This document shows positions 34,069 to 48,012 of a stretch of DNA of 64,000 nucleotides, piece after piece. A program made the translations under genes and the position numbers. Where the stretch lies: positions 298,141 to 362,140 of the forward strand of contig NZ_LMDJ01000012.1 of NCBI RefSeq assembly GCF_001425045.1, given 5' to 3'. The DNA is from Massilia sp. Root351. Lineage in GTDB: Bacteria; Pseudomonadota; Gammaproteobacteria; Burkholderiales; Burkholderiaceae_D. Position 1 is the first letter of the stretch. Each line of letters begins with the position of its first letter. The notes beneath the pieces were generated by a model that saw only the letters and a program-made list of their open reading frames with translations, did not search any database and had not been told where the DNA came from.

Positions 34069-35424
34069 TTAAGCCGTCTCGAGCTTTTTTACCAGCATGG
34101 GCTGGGGCACCTCGTCTTCCTCGTCCTCGCTCGCTTCTACTGGACGCTCGGGCAGGATCAGGTTTAGCGTCACCGCAACGATGGCGGCGGTGCTGATGCC
34201 GGAGCCGAAAATCTCCTGCACGAAGGCGGGCAGCTTGACCAGCAGTTCGGGGCGCACGCTGACCGCCAGGCCGCAGCCGATGGAGACGGCGATAATCAGC
34301 CCGGTACGCTTGCTGTGCTCCACATTGCTCAGCATCTGCACGCCGGCGGCAATGATCATGGCGAACATCATCAGCCCGGCGCCGCCCAGCACGGGCTGCG
34401 GGATGGTGACGACGATGGCGCCCAGCACCGGGAACAGGCCGGCCAGCGCCAGCATCACGCCGGTCAGGGCCACCACGTGGCGGCTGGCTACGCCGGTCAG
34501 CGAGATCACGCCGACGTTCTGCGCGAAGGTCGATACCGGCGGGCTGCCCAGCATGGCCACGCAGGCCGATCCCACGCCGTCGCACAGCACGCCGCGCGCC
34601 AGCGTTTTGCCGCGCATCTTGGTGTTGGTGGCCGAACCCAGCGCCATGAAGGTGCCGGTGGTTTCCACCATGGTGACCACGTAGGCCACGCCCATGGCGA
34701 CGATGCCGCTGATCGGGAAGGTCATGCCGTAGGCGAAAGGCTGCGGCACCGAGAACGCGGCGGCTTTCTGCACCGAGGAGAAGTCCACCAGGCCCATGGC
34801 GACGCAGGCCAGGTAGCCGACGAACATGCCCAGCACCACGGCCGCTGCCGAGAAGATGCCTTTGCCGTATTGCACCAGCGCGATTACCGTCACCAGCACG
34901 AACAGCGCGATGCCCAGGTTGATCGGATCGCCGTAGTGCGCGCCCGAACCTTTGCCGCCGGCGGCCCAGTCGATGGCGACCGGCACCAGCGACAGGCCGA
35001 TCATGGTGACCACCACGGCGGTCACCGCGTGCGGGAACAGCTTGCGGATCTGCGGCATGAAGCAGGAGCCGACAATCATCACCACCGAGCCGGCCAGCGA
35101 GGAGCCGAGGATGCCGGGCACGCCGTGTTCCAGGCCGATGCTGATGGCCGCGCCGACGAAGGCGAAGCTGGTGCCCATGACGCACGGCAGGCGGATGCCG
35201 ATCGGGCCGACGCCCTTGCACTGGATGATGGTGACGATGCCGGAGCCGAGCAGCGCGGCGTTGATCAGGGCGACAATCTGGTCGGCGGGGAGTTTCAGGA
35301 CGGCGCCCACCACCAGCGGCACGGCGATGATGCCGCCCAGGGCGGCGAGCATGTGCTGGGCGGCCAGCAGGGTGGTGGTGATCAGCGGTGGGCGGTCGTC
35401 CACCTGGAATAGCAGGTTGTTCAT
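34069..35424 (-). CDS. NCS2-family nucleobase:cation symporter (urate/xanthine type)
   Basis: A 451-aa inner-membrane permease with about 12-14 hydrophobic helices. The NCS2 fingerprints are visible: QHMLAALGGIIAVPLVVG near the N terminus, SGIVAMGVAYVVTMVETTGTF, and the QNVGVISLTGVASRHVV loop. These point to XanQ/UacT-like uptake of urate or xanthine. The start at 35424 is chosen because it follows GGAGACACAC; two upstream ATGs do not. With the neighbouring 8-oxoguanine deaminase it fits purine salvage or degradation. Confidence 0.9.
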   Translation of the reverse strand: MNNLLFQVDDRPPLITTTLLAAQHMLAALGGIIAVPLVVGAVLKLPADQIVALINAALLGSGIVTIIQCKGVGPIGIRLPCVMGTSFAFVGAAISIGLEHGVPGILGSSLAGSVVMIVGSCFMPQIRKLFPHAVTAVVVTMIGLSLVPVAIDWAAGGKGSGAHYGDPINLGIALFVLVTVIALVQYGKGIFSAAAVVLGMFVGYLACVAMGLVDFSSVQKAAAFSVPQPFAYGMTFPISGIVAMGVAYVVTMVETTGTFMALGSATNTKMRGKTLARGVLCDGVGSACVAMLGSPPVSTFAQNVGVISLTGVASRHVVALTGVMLALAGLFPVLGAIVVTIPQPVLGGAGLMMFAMIIAAGVQMLSNVEHSKRTGLIIAVSIGCGLAVSVRPELLVKLPAFVQEIFGSGISTAAIVAVTLNLILPERPVEASEDEEDEVPQPMLVKKLETA

Positions 35425-35635
35425 GTGTGTCTCCATCATTGATGTTATGTTCGTGAACTACTTTTTCCGGTGCTATCCGGCATGCCTCTCCGCGCAGATC
35501 GTGGCGTCTGTTTTTATCGTGGCGAGGTCGTACATGAGGCGGGATGGAAGGTCTGGTGGACGCTCCACTGGGATGCTTACACGCGGCTCTGTGGCAGCGT
35601 TCTATGTGACTGATGATGCCGAGTGCTGAAAAAGT

Positions 35636-35657
35636 TGTCAACCGATTTTGTATACAA
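35636..35657 (-). promoter_or_regulatory. GntR-like palindrome and -35 box upstream of the NCS2 permease
   Basis: TTGTATACAA, a perfect 10-bp palindrome of the type bound by FCD-type GntR regulators, is at 35648-35657. On the minus strand a TTGACA -35 box (35636-35641) follows it, but the -10 is poor. The rest of the 351-bp gap 35425-35775 shows no gene. Confidence 0.45.
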
Positions 35658-35775
35658 TCTATGCGTACGGATCGTATCGTATTGCATAAATGACACAGTC
35701 TTGTTAATGCTTGGAAATGAACCCGGCCGCCACGGGCTGCGTGCCCGTGGCGGCCGCGCACTGCGCCGTCGGGTT

Positions 35776-36225
35776 CTAGCGTATCGGGACGCGGGTGCCC
35801 GACGGGGCGCCGCGCTTGGGAAGATGCAGTTCCAGCGTGCCGTGCCGGTATTGCGCACTGGCGCGCGCGTCATCGATCTCGTGGGCCAGCGTGACGATGC
35901 GGCGCTGGTGGCCCAGGTAGCGCTCGCTGTGCACGGCGGAAGCGCCCGGCTCGTGCACCTGCTCTTCCGACGCGGCCGCGCTGATGTCGACCTGCCTGCC
36001 ATCGAGGCGCACGTTCAGGTCTTCCTTGCGCACGCCGGGCACGTCGGCGCGCACCACATATTCACGCTCGTTTTCGTCCACGTCCACCCGCATGCGCGCC
36101 GCCGCGTTGCGCGCGGCGCGGCGGAAGCGCGCGCCGCGCATCCAGTCTTTCACCTGGCGCCAGGCCTGCAGCCTGCGCAGCGATTCCAGCGGACGCAACT
36201 GGTGGGTATCGCTCGCCCTGTCCAT
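35776..36225 (-). CDS. Hsp20/alpha-crystallin small heat-shock protein (first)
   Basis: A 149-aa ATP-independent chaperone. The alpha-crystallin domain runs from about residue 45 to 140, with YVVRADVPGVRKEDLNVRLDGRQVDISA and a final LELHLPKR strand. The N-terminal extension is unusually rich in arginine. It follows the second Hsp20 gene by 13 bp in the same direction, so the two are one operon. Confidence 0.92.
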   Translation of the reverse strand: MDRASDTHQLRPLESLRRLQAWRQVKDWMRGARFRRAARNAAARMRVDVDENEREYVVRADVPGVRKEDLNVRLDGRQVDISAAASEEQVHEPGASAVHSERYLGHQRRIVTLAHEIDDARASAQYRHGTLELHLPKRGAPSGTRVPIR

Positions 36226-36238
36226 GGCCGGCCCCGCT

Positions 36239-36682
36239 TTACTGGATCTGCAGCTGCCGGCCGTGACCGCCGACCTTCTTGGGCAAGGTCAGTTCCAGCA
36301 CGCCGTTCTTGCAGGTGGCGCTGGCCTGCTGGTCGTCCACTTCCTGCGGCAGCGTGAAGCTGCGGTACTGCTCGCCATGGAAACGCTCGCTGCGCATCGG
36401 CGTGCCCTCTTGCGGCGCTTGCTGCCGCTCGTCGCGCTTGGCGCGGATGGTCACCGTGTTGCCGTCGATGGAGACGTTGATGTCCTCCTTCTCGTAGCCC
36501 GGCATTTCGGCCCGCACCGTGTAGGCCTGGCCGGTTTCATGCACGTCCATGCGCATGCTGCGCGACTGCTCGGCCACGCCGAACGGGCGGTCGAATTCGT
36601 CGAAAAAGCGCTCTATGTCGCGGAATGGATCGAAACGGGCGATATCGCCGAACGGGCTGAAACGGGTAAGATTGCTAGCCAT
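36239..36682 (-). CDS. Hsp20/alpha-crystallin small heat-shock protein (second)
   Basis: A 147-aa protein of the same family with a classical N terminus (FSPFGDIARFDPFRDIERFF), an alpha-crystallin domain with YTVRAEMPGYEKEDINVSIDG, and LELTLPKK near the end. The ribosome binding site is GGAGGAAATT. It is the first gene of the pair. I could not find a convincing sigma-32 promoter in the 107 bp upstream. Confidence 0.95.
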   Translation of the reverse strand: MASNLTRFSPFGDIARFDPFRDIERFFDEFDRPFGVAEQSRSMRMDVHETGQAYTVRAEMPGYEKEDINVSIDGNTVTIRAKRDERQQAPQEGTPMRSERFHGEQYRSFTLPQEVDDQQASATCKNGVLELTLPKKVGGHGRQLQIQ

Positions 36683-36789
36683 AATTTCCTCCCTTCAAGT
36701 GAAATGGTGAATTTAGCTACTGCTGTCCCTTCAGCATAGCACCTGTTCGGGAGAGGTAAAGTGCGCGATTCGAGCGCCACCGGAGCAAC

Positions 36790-38100
36790 TCAGCCTTTGC
36801 GCGCGTCGTCGTCCAGGCTGCGCAGGAAGGCCAGTTTGTCGGCGATCTTGCTTTCCAGGCCGCGCGGTACGGGCTGGTACCAGCCGGGCTCGGCCATGCC
36901 GTCCGGCAGATAGCTTTCACCTGCCGCGTAGGCATGCGGCTCATCGTGGGCGTAGCGGTACTCATGGCCGTAGCCCAGCTCTTTCATCAGCTTGGTCGGC
37001 GCGTTGCGCAGGTGCACCGGCACTTCGCGCGACTTGTCGCGCTTCACGAACGCCATGGCCTGGTTGAAGGCGTTGTAGCCGGCGTTGCTCTTGGCCGCGA
37101 TGGCCAGGTAGATCACGGCCTGGCCCAGCGCCAGCTCGCCCTCGGGCGAGCCCAGCCGTTCGTAGGTGGCGGCGGCGTCGTTGGCCATGGTGAGCGCGCG
37201 CGGATCGGCCAGGCCGATGTCTTCCCAGGCCATGCGCACGATGCGGCGCGCCAGGTAGCGCGGGTCGGCGCCGCCGTCTATCATGCGGCAGAACCAGTAC
37301 AGCGCACCGTCCGGATTGGAGCCGCGCACGGACTTGTGCAGGGCCGAAATCTGGTCGTAGAAGTTGTCGCCGCCCTTGTCGAAGCGGCGCGCGTTCAAGG
37401 TCATGGCGTTTTCGACGAACTTGGCGTCGATCTTCCGGATGCCGGCCGAGGAAGCGGCGTTGTCGGCCTGCTCCAGCAGGTTCAGGAAACGGCGCGCGTC
37501 GCCGTCGGCATAGCCGATCAGCGTGTCGGCGGCGGCGTCCTCGAACTTCAGGTGCGGCAAGGCCTCCTTCTGGGCCTTGACCAGCAACTGCCGCATCTCG
37601 TCCTCGGTGAGCGACTTCAGCACATAGACCTGGGCACGCGACAGCAGCGCCGAATTCACTTCAAAACTGGGATTCTCGGTGGTGGCGCCGATGAAGGTGA
37701 CCAGGCCGGACTCGACGAAGGGCAGCAAGGCGTCCTGCTGCGATTTGTTGAAGCGGTGGATCTCGTCGACGAACAGCAGGGTGTGCTTGCCGAGCCGGTC
37801 CAGGTTCTGCTGGGCCTGCTCCATGGCGGCGCGGATATCCTTCACACCCGCGAACACGGCGGACAGGGCGATGAACTCGGCGTCGAAGGCATTGGCGGTC
37901 AGGCGCGCCAGCGTGGTCTTGCCGACGCCCGGCGGGCCCCACAATATCATCGAGTGCGGCTTGCCGGCCTGGAAGGCCAGGCGCAGCGGCTTGCCCTCGC
38001 CCAGCAGGTGTTGCTGCCCGATCACTTCGTCCAAGGTCTTGGGACGCAGGGCTTCGGCCAGCGGCGCGCGGGGTTCGGTTTTGAAAAGGTCGTCCATCAT
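36790..38100 (-). CDS. rarA: replication-associated recombination protein A
   Basis: A 436-aa AAA+ ATPase of the RarA/MgsA/WRNIP1 family, which acts at stalled replication forks. Walker A is GPPGVGKTTLA (about residues 55-65), Walker B is LLFVDEIHRFNKSQQDALLP, and a sensor TFIGATTENPSF follows. The C-terminal tetramerisation domain ends normally. Two adjacent ATGs (38100, 38097) are both possible. It is in the ftsK-lolA-rarA order common in related bacteria. Confidence 0.96.
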   Translation of the reverse strand: MMDDLFKTEPRAPLAEALRPKTLDEVIGQQHLLGEGKPLRLAFQAGKPHSMILWGPPGVGKTTLARLTANAFDAEFIALSAVFAGVKDIRAAMEQAQQNLDRLGKHTLLFVDEIHRFNKSQQDALLPFVESGLVTFIGATTENPSFEVNSALLSRAQVYVLKSLTEDEMRQLLVKAQKEALPHLKFEDAAADTLIGYADGDARRFLNLLEQADNAASSAGIRKIDAKFVENAMTLNARRFDKGGDNFYDQISALHKSVRGSNPDGALYWFCRMIDGGADPRYLARRIVRMAWEDIGLADPRALTMANDAAATYERLGSPEGELALGQAVIYLAIAAKSNAGYNAFNQAMAFVKRDKSREVPVHLRNAPTKLMKELGYGHEYRYAHDEPHAYAAGESYLPDGMAEPGWYQPVPRGLESKIADKLAFLRSLDDDARKG

Positions 38101-38179
38101 GCTTTACTGTAGCGGCAGCGGCGCGCGCGGCGTTTGCGCGCGCGCAAGCGGCACGCCGAATGTGCCCCGGGTTGTTCTT

Positions 38180-38797
38180 CTATTGCTGGGAAATTTCCAC
38201 GCCCTTGGGCATCACGAACTTGTAGTGCGCCGCGCCCACTTGCGGGTTTTTCTCGAACTTGCTGAAGCTCAGCACGGACATGGAGCCGAAATTGTCCTTC
38301 AGCTCCATCGCTTCCGGCGTGCCGTTGCGCAAGCCGATGGTGATCTGTTCGAAGGTGGTGTCCTGCGTCTTCGGCACTGCCTTCAGCCACTCCAGGCCGT
38401 CGCGCGTGCCCGCTTCGGACAGCGTAAAGTTCTTTTCCAGGTCGTTGCTGCCGAACAGGATGGCAGCGGGGGACGAGCCCAGCGCGTTGCCCAGTTTCTT
38501 CACCGTGACCTGGTTCAAGTCCTTGTCGTAGATGTAGAGCTGTTCGCCATCGGCCTGCAGCAGCTGGTCGTAGGGCTTCAGGTAAGTCCAGATGAACTTG
38601 CCGGGACGGGCGAACTCGAAGGTGCCGCTGGCGGTGTTGGAACTCTTGCCGCTCTTCACCTGGCGCTGCGTGAACTCGCCGCGCGCCGACTTGGTGCTGG
38701 CGACGAAGGCCTTGAACTGGTCCAGCGCGGCCGCCTGGGCGGCGCCCGCCAGCAGCAAGGCGGTTGCGAATGCTGCGATGTTCTTCAGTTGGGTCAT
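38180..38797 (-). CDS. lolA: outer-membrane lipoprotein chaperone LolA
   Basis: A 205-aa periplasmic carrier that moves lipoproteins from LolCDE to LolB. It has a signal peptide ending AQA (residue 22), the LolA half-barrel with GTFEFARPGKFIWTYLKPYDQ and the aromatic pocket residues, and an ATILFGSNDLEK-like middle loop. It is 10 bp downstream of ftsK in the same direction, and is probably co-transcribed with it. Confidence 0.93.
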   Translation of the reverse strand: MTQLKNIAAFATALLLAGAAQAAALDQFKAFVASTKSARGEFTQRQVKSGKSSNTASGTFEFARPGKFIWTYLKPYDQLLQADGEQLYIYDKDLNQVTVKKLGNALGSSPAAILFGSNDLEKNFTLSEAGTRDGLEWLKAVPKTQDTTFEQITIGLRNGTPEAMELKDNFGSMSVLSFSKFEKNPQVGAAHYKFVMPKGVEISQQ

Positions 38798-38807
38798 GCT
38801 GTGTCCT

Positions 38808-41363
38808 TTATTCTGCGCTGGCGGCCGGCACCAGGATGTCGCGGTTGCCGTTCGACTGCATGGGCGATACCACGCCGCTCTGTTCCATCTGCTCCAGCAG
38901 GCGCGCCGCGCGGTTGTAGCCGATGCGCAAGTGACGCTGCACCAGCGAAATCGAGGCGCGGCGGTTTTTCAACACTACCTGCACGGCCTGGTCGTACATC
39001 GGGTCGGCTTCGCCGCCGCCCTCGCCGCCGCCTGCCCCACCCTCTGCGCCGCCCTCGCCTTCCAGCGTGCCGCCTTCCAGGATGCCCTCGATATAGTTCG
39101 GTTCACCCTGCTGTTTCAAGTGCTTCACCACGCGGTGCACTTCCTCGTCCGACACGAACGCGCCGTGCACCCGCACCGGCAAGCCGGTTCCGGGCGGCAT
39201 GTACAGCATGTCGCCCATGCCCAGCAGGGTTTCCGCGCCCATCTGGTCCAGAATGGTGCGCGAGTCGATCTTGGACGACACCTGGAACGCGATCCGGGTC
39301 GGAATATTGGCCTTGATCAGGCCGGTAATCACGTCTACAGATGGGCGCTGGGTCGCCAGAATCAAGTGCAGGCCTGCGGCACGGGCTTTCTGGGCGATAC
39401 GGGCGATCAGTTCTTCCACTTTCTTGCCGACCACCATCATCAGGTCGGCCAGCTCGTCGATGATGATGACGATGGTGGGCAGCTTCTCCAGCGGCTCCGG
39501 CGAATCCGGCGTGATGCTGAACGGGTTCGGGATGTGTTCCTCGCGCTTGGCCGCCTCCGCGATCTTGGCGTTGTAGCCGGCCAGGTTGCGCACCCCCAGC
39601 TTGGACATCAGCTTGTAGCGGCGCTCCATCTCGTTCACGGCCCAGTTCAGCGCGTGGCCGGCCTGGCGCATGTCGGTCACCACCGGCGCCAGCAGGTGCG
39701 GAATGCCCTCGTACACCGACATTTCCAGCATCTTCGGGTCGATCAGAATCATGCGCACGTCGGCCGGATCGGACTTGTACAGCAGCGACAGGATGGTGGC
39801 GTTGATACCCACCGACTTACCGGAACCGGTGGTACCGGCCACCAGCAAGTGCGGCATCTTGGCCAGGTCGGCCACCACCGGCTTGCCGGCGATGTCCTTG
39901 CCCAGCGCCACCGTCAGCGAGGACGCGTTGTCGTGGTACACCTTGGAACCGACGATCTCGCTCAGGCGCACGATCTGGCGCTTGGGGTTTGGCAGCTCCA
40001 GCGCCATGTAGTTCTTGCCGGGAATGGTTTCCACCACGCGGATCGAGGTCAGCGATAGCGAACGGGCCAGGTCGCGCGCCAGGTTCACGATCTGCGAGCC
40101 CTTCACGCCCGTTGCCGGTTCAATTTCGTAGCGGGTCACCACCGGACCGGGGTAAGCCGCCACCACGCGCGCTTCCACGCCGAAGTCCGACAGCTTCTTC
40201 TCGATCAGGCGGCTGGTGAACTCCAGCGTTTCCACCGCCACGGTTTCCTGCGACACCGGCGCATCGTCCAGCAGGGACAGCGGCGGCAGGTCGCCGGGAC
40301 GGGCATCCTGGAACAGCGCGCCCTGGCGCTCCTTGACGGCGCGGTCGGACGGCACCACGGCGGTGACCTGCTGTTCGATCTTCACCGCTACCGGCGCGGC
40401 AAACTTCTCCGGCGCCACGGTCGCGGCCGGGCGCGGCATATCGTCCCCCATGGCGCCGGCCAGGCCCGCAGCAGGGGCCGGCGCGAACGCCGGCGCCGTG
40501 GCAGCGGCCGAAGCCGTGCCGCCATCCAGGCGCGGCTCGGCACGCACCGGCCGCTCCACGTGCTTCTCGATATGCTTGGCGCGCTCGTTGACCACCACTT
40601 CCTCGCGCAGCACGGTGGCGCGCTCGCCCTGGATGCGGTCTTCGCGGTCCTGGTAACGGTGCAGCACCCACGCGCAGCAGTCTTCGATAAAGCCGCCGAT
40701 GCGCTCGGCCACCGCCAGCCAGGACACGTGGAAGAACAGGCTGAAACCGAGCCCGAACAGCAGCAGCATCAGCAAGGTGGCGCCGGTGAAGCCCAGGCCC
40801 ACGTGCGCGCTATGGCCGATCAGCTTGCCCAGCACCCCGCCCGGCGCCAGCGGCAGCGGCATCTTGAGCGTGTACATGCGCAGGAATTCCAGGCCCAGGC
40901 TGCCCACCAGCAGGAAGGCGAAGCCGACCACGCGGATCAGGCCTTCGTGGCGGTGCTCGTCGTCGGCCGCCTCCTTGGTGACGAACTTGCGGGTCAGGCC
41001 GCGGTAGCCGCTCCACACGGCCCGCAGCAGCCACACGCACCACCACCAGGCGGACAGGCCGAAGATGTAGAGCATCAGATCGCTCATCCACGCGCCTGCG
41101 CGGCCGCCCAGGTTGTACACCTTGGGCACCACGTTGGAATGCGACCAGCCCGGATCAGCCTTGTTAAAACTGATCATAATGAGCAGAAAGTACAGCGCCA
41201 GCGCGGCCAGCGCGAACCAGCGCGCCTCCGACAGCAGCCGCACCAGCCGGTTCGGCAGCGGTTGGCGCTCGGTGGGCGTGCGGGTGTAGCTCAAGGGCTG
41301 CTGCTTCATCGGCTGTTGCTTGGCCGCGGACTGCTTTGCAGGCTGTTCTCTCGTTTTAGACAT
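38808..41363 (-). CDS. ftsK: DNA translocase FtsK
   Basis: An 851-aa DNA translocase for chromosome segregation at the septum. It has four N-terminal membrane helices (about residues 35-180), a proline/alanine-rich linker, and a motor domain with Walker [14 protein letters not shown] and [17 protein letters not shown]. The C-terminal gamma winged helix has [26 protein letters not shown] (in parts), which reads KOPS-type sequences. The ATG at 41363 is chosen because translation then begins with a short cytoplasmic stretch; an upstream in-frame ATG lacks a ribosome binding site. Confidence 0.95.
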   Translation of the reverse strand: MSKTREQPAKQSAAKQQPMKQQPLSYTRTPTERQPLPNRLVRLLSEARWFALAALALYFLLIMISFNKADPGWSHSNVVPKVYNLGGRAGAWMSDLMLYIFGLSAWWWCVWLLRAVWSGYRGLTRKFVTKEAADDEHRHEGLIRVVGFAFLLVGSLGLEFLRMYTLKMPLPLAPGGVLGKLIGHSAHVGLGFTGATLLMLLLFGLGFSLFFHVSWLAVAERIGGFIEDCCAWVLHRYQDREDRIQGERATVLREEVVVNERAKHIEKHVERPVRAEPRLDGGTASAAATAPAFAPAPAAGLAGAMGDDMPRPAATVAPEKFAAPVAVKIEQQVTAVVPSDRAVKERQGALFQDARPGDLPPLSLLDDAPVSQETVAVETLEFTSRLIEKKLSDFGVEARVVAAYPGPVVTRYEIEPATGVKGSQIVNLARDLARSLSLTSIRVVETIPGKNYMALELPNPKRQIVRLSEIVGSKVYHDNASSLTVALGKDIAGKPVVADLAKMPHLLVAGTTGSGKSVGINATILSLLYKSDPADVRMILIDPKMLEMSVYEGIPHLLAPVVTDMRQAGHALNWAVNEMERRYKLMSKLGVRNLAGYNAKIAEAAKREEHIPNPFSITPDSPEPLEKLPTIVIIIDELADLMMVVGKKVEELIARIAQKARAAGLHLILATQRPSVDVITGLIKANIPTRIAFQVSSKIDSRTILDQMGAETLLGMGDMLYMPPGTGLPVRVHGAFVSDEEVHRVVKHLKQQGEPNYIEGILEGGTLEGEGGAEGGAGGGEGGGEADPMYDQAVQVVLKNRRASISLVQRHLRIGYNRAARLLEQMEQSGVVSPMQSNGNRDILVPAASAE

Positions 41364-41548
41364 TGATACTTTTATAAGATTTTTGCGGGCGCACCAGAGG
41401 GCGCTAGCCATTTGTGGGTATTCTAAGCCATCTCTATGGGAAGCGGCCTCCCAATTCAACCAGTTTCCCCGCTTGGACTATAATTCTGTCTTTGCTCGCC
41501 GGCATTGTTATCGCCGTGCCCGCCCCCAACTTTGGTTTATCCAACTAA

Positions 41549-42600
<1,052 letters not shown>

Positions 42601-42603
42601 CAA

Positions 42604-43305
42604 ATGGCGGGCTTGAAAGACTTCGCCGACCTGAAATCCCTCGGCAAACAGCTGAAGGAACAGGGCGAGGCGCGCGCGGCCGCCGAGGCCGAGCGCGTCA
42701 AGCGCGAGAAAGTGGCAGCGGCGGAAGCCAACATCTTCCGCAACACGCTGGGCGCGCAGGGCGACATCAAGCGCATGCCGGAGCAGAACCGCTACGTGCA
42801 CCAGCCCGCCCCCGTGGTGTCCGCGCAAGCGCTGGCGGCGGCGAAGAAACGCGGCCCGCTCACGCCCGAAGAGCAGCGCCAGGACGATGCCAACGTGCTG
42901 CGCGAGTCGCTGTCCGACCTGTTCGAGGTGGACCACTATATGGAGGAAGACCCGGCGCTGAACTACGCGGCGCCCGGCGTCGGCCCCGATGTGGTGAAGA
43001 AGATGCGCAAAGGCTACTGGCCGGTGCAGGACGAGCTGGACCTGCACGGCCTGAACCGCGACGGCGCGCGCGACGCGCTGGGCGCCTTCCTGACCCGCGC
43101 CAACCAGCGCGGCATGCGCTGCGTGTGCGTGATCCACGGCCGCGGCTTCGGCTCGCGCGGCCAGGAACCGGTGCTCAAGTCCATGGTGCACAGCTGGCTG
43201 GTGCAAAAAGAAGTGGTGGCGTTCTGCCAGGCCCGTCCCTCCGACGGCGGCGAAGGCGCCCTGATAGTCCTGCTGCGCGCCGCGCTGCAACCCGAGCGCC
43301 GCTGA
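42604..43305 (+). CDS. Smr domain protein
   Basis: A 233-aa protein with a charged, coiled-coil-like N-terminal region (residues 1-60) and a C-terminal Smr domain (about 135-220). The latter contains the conserved DLHGLNRDGARDAL and HGRGFGS motifs. Smr domains, as in the C terminus of MutS2, nick or bind DNA or RNA. The gene starts four bases after the trxB stop, a known pairing in related bacteria, so it is probably co-transcribed. Confidence 0.92.
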   Translation: MAGLKDFADLKSLGKQLKEQGEARAAAEAERVKREKVAAAEANIFRNTLGAQGDIKRMPEQNRYVHQPAPVVSAQALAAAKKRGPLTPEEQRQDDANVLRESLSDLFEVDHYMEEDPALNYAAPGVGPDVVKKMRKGYWPVQDELDLHGLNRDGARDALGAFLTRANQRGMRCVCVIHGRGFGSRGQEPVLKSMVHSWLVQKEVVAFCQARPSDGGEGALIVLLRAALQPERR

Positions 43306-43393
43306 CCGCCGAGCGCGGCCAAATTACCCTACCCCTGGCCGCTTGCGCATGTTAACCTGTGGGAATTAGCAACTTTGCCAACCCCACAGTTAA

Positions 43394-44020
43394 ATGAAGC
43401 ACATCCCGCACGTCTCCCTGATCACCATCATCGAAGTCGTGGCAATCCTGGTCGGGGCGATTTCAGGCTTCATTGAAGCGCGGCGCAAGCGCATGGATCT
43501 GGTGGGCGTGTTCACCGTGGCCTTCATCGCCGCATTCGGCGGCGGCACCTTGCGCGACATCCTGCTCGACAAGCGCCCGCTGTTCTGGGTCCAGCACCAG
43601 GAATACGCCATCCTCATCTTCGTGCTGGCCCTGATCGCCACGCCCCTGATCCGCACCCTGCGCCAGATCGTCTCCGAACGCGTGATCGTGGTGGCCGACG
43701 CCGTCGGCCTGGGACTGTTCGCCATCGCCGGCGTGTCGCAGGCGCAGCAGGCCAATATGCCGGTCTTCATCGCGGCCATGATGGGGGTGATTACGGGGAT
43801 CTTCGGCGGGGTGCTGCGCGACATCGTCTGCAACGAGGTGCCGATGGTGTTCCGCGACGGCAAACCCTATGCCATCTGCGCCTTCATCGGCTGCTGGATG
43901 TACATCGTGATGCAGAAAACCTCGGTGTCGGACGATTTTGCGCTGTGGTCAAGCGCGACGGCGATCACCGTCATGCGCCTGCTGACCTGGAAATTCGATA
44001 TGCGGCTCGGCCGCCACTAA
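43394..44020 (+). CDS. TRIC/UPF0126 family cation channel-like protein
   Basis: A 208-aa inner-membrane protein with seven hydrophobic helices and a two-fold repeat. The paired glycine-rich signatures FGGGTLRDILLDKRP and FGGVLRDIVCNEVP mark the TRIC (trimeric intracellular cation channel) family, also called UPF0126. Bacterial members conduct potassium in vitro, but their role is not settled. No clear operon partner is present. Confidence 0.88.
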   Translation: MKHIPHVSLITIIEVVAILVGAISGFIEARRKRMDLVGVFTVAFIAAFGGGTLRDILLDKRPLFWVQHQEYAILIFVLALIATPLIRTLRQIVSERVIVVADAVGLGLFAIAGVSQAQQANMPVFIAAMMGVITGIFGGVLRDIVCNEVPMVFRDGKPYAICAFIGCWMYIVMQKTSVSDDFALWSSATAITVMRLLTWKFDMRLGRH

Positions 44021-44058
44021 GCCGCCACTAAGCTTGCCGGCCTGCGGCGGCCCGGCGG

Positions 44059-44421
<363 letters not shown>

Positions 44422-44431
44422 TTAAGCGCGC

Positions 44432-46495
<2,064 letters not shown>

Positions 46496-46582
46496 ACGGG
46501 CTGGTTCCTCTATGGATAAGCCAATTTTAGCATCCACCCTTAGCCATCGTGCAAAGTTGCCCAGTTTGCGTAAAATGCCCCC

Positions 46583-47719
46583 ATGAGCTACCGCCCCGAC
46601 GTCCTTTCCTCCCTTGCCGAAGCCGGCGAAGCCGCCTGGAACGCGCTGCTTGCGGCACAGGGCGAGGACAATCCCTTCCTGTCCTACGCCTTCCTGCACG
46701 CGCTGCACGAATCCGGCAGCGCCAGCGCCGACACCGGCTGGCAGCCGCAATTCCTGGCGCTGCGGGACGAGGACAGCGGCGCACTGGCCGCCGCCATGCC
46801 GCTCTACGTCAAGGCGCACTCCTACGGTGAATACGTGTTCGACTGGGCCTGGGCCGACGCTTACCACCGCAACGGCATCGAGTACTACCCCAAGCTGCTG
46901 TCGGCCATCCCGTTCACCCCGGTCACCGGCGGCCGCCTGCTGGCGCGCAACGGCGAGGCACGCGCGGCGCTGGTGGCCCTGCTGCAGGCGCAGCAGAAAT
47001 CGGCCGATGTCTCGTCCACGCACGTGCTCTACCCGCCGGAAGAGCAGGCCATGCAATTGCACGAAGCCGGCTTCATGCTGCGTAGCGGCGTGCAATTCCA
47101 CTGGCTGAACCAGGGCTACACGGACTTCGAACAGTTCCTGTCCACGCTGGAACACAAGAAACGCAAGAACATCCGCGCCGAGCGCCGCAAGGTGCGCGAA
47201 GCCGGCGTGACGATGCGCCAGATACGCGGCCACGACGCCAGCGCCGAAGACTGGCGCTTCTTCCACCGCTGCTACGCGAACACCTACGCCGAACACCGCT
47301 CGTCGCCCTATCTGAACCTGGACTTCTTCCAGCGCATCGGCGCCAGCATGCCCGGCAACATCCTGCTGGTGGTGGCCGAGCGCGCGGGCCGCGCCATCGC
47401 GTCCTCGCTGGTGATCCATACCAGGGACACGCTGTACGGCCGCTACTGGGGCGCCGACGAGCACGTGCCCTGCCTGCATTTCGAGACCGCCTACTACCAG
47501 CCGCTGGAATTCTGCATCGCCAACGGCATCGCCACCTTCGAAGGCGGCGCGCAGGGCGAGCACAAGATGGCGCGCGGCTTCCTGCCGCAAAAAACCTGGT
47601 CCGCGCACTGGCTCGCCCACCCCGCCTTCGCCGACGCCGTCGAACGCTTCCTGGAACGCGAAAGCGGCGGCATCGACAACTACATCAGCGAGCTGAACGA
47701 ACGCAATCCGTTCCGTTAG
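46583..47719 (+). CDS. GNAT-fold acyltransferase, DUF482 (FemAB-like) family
   Basis: A 378-aa protein with two GNAT-like halves. It contains the family's [20 protein letters not shown] segment (about residues 190-209), [21 protein letters not shown] and [17 protein letters not shown]. Proteins of this type are annotated as peptidogalycan biosynthesis or FemAB-related; the acceptor is unknown. It is divergent from nadE and stands alone. Confidence 0.85.
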   Translation: MSYRPDVLSSLAEAGEAAWNALLAAQGEDNPFLSYAFLHALHESGSASADTGWQPQFLALRDEDSGALAAAMPLYVKAHSYGEYVFDWAWADAYHRNGIEYYPKLLSAIPFTPVTGGRLLARNGEARAALVALLQAQQKSADVSSTHVLYPPEEQAMQLHEAGFMLRSGVQFHWLNQGYTDFEQFLSTLEHKKRKNIRAERRKVREAGVTMRQIRGHDASAEDWRFFHRCYANTYAEHRSSPYLNLDFFQRIGASMPGNILLVVAERAGRAIASSLVIHTRDTLYGRYWGADEHVPCLHFETAYYQPLEFCIANGIATFEGGAQGEHKMARGFLPQKTWSAHWLAHPAFADAVERFLERESGGIDNYISELNERNPFR

Positions 47720-47785
47720 CGAGCGCACCGTAACGCGGCGGGGAACGCGCGATGATGCCGCATTGGCACTGCGAAGGAGCGCATC

Positions 47786-47986
47786 ATGTCTGACGTACAG
47801 AAAATGCGGGAAGCACAGGAACGCGCCATTATCGAACTCGACGAGCCGCAGCAAGTGCGCTACTGGACCGACGAATTCGGCATTCCCGAAGAAGAACTGC
47901 GCGGGCTCATCGCACGGGTCGGACCGTGCGCCAGGGACGTGCGGCAGGCGCTGGGGCGGCCCATCCACGAGGGCCACCAGGGCTGA
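47786..47986 (+). CDS. DUF3606 small protein
   Basis: A 66-aa protein with a clear GAAGGAGCGCATC ribosome binding site. It matches the DUF3606 pattern: charged, with [22 protein letters not shown], a segment that probably forms a helix-turn-helix-like fold. The function is unknown; members are often found near stress genes. Confidence 0.75.
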   Translation: MSDVQKMREAQERAIIELDEPQQVRYWTDEFGIPEEELRGLIARVGPCARDVRQALGRPIHEGHQG

Positions 47987-48012
47987 GCTGCCGCAGGCAG
48001 CAGGCCGGCAGG

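Noticed and set aside
34061..35761. A 566-residue frame overlapping the NCS2 permease on the same strand.
   Set aside because: It has arginine/glycine-rich shadow composition, and the overlapping frame is a clear 12-helix NCS2 permease.
36683..36789. A sigma-32 heat-shock promoter before the Hsp20 pair.
   Set aside because: A CTTGAAG occurs, but it is directly before the ribosome binding site, too close to serve as a -35 box, and no CCCCAT -10 follows at the right distance.
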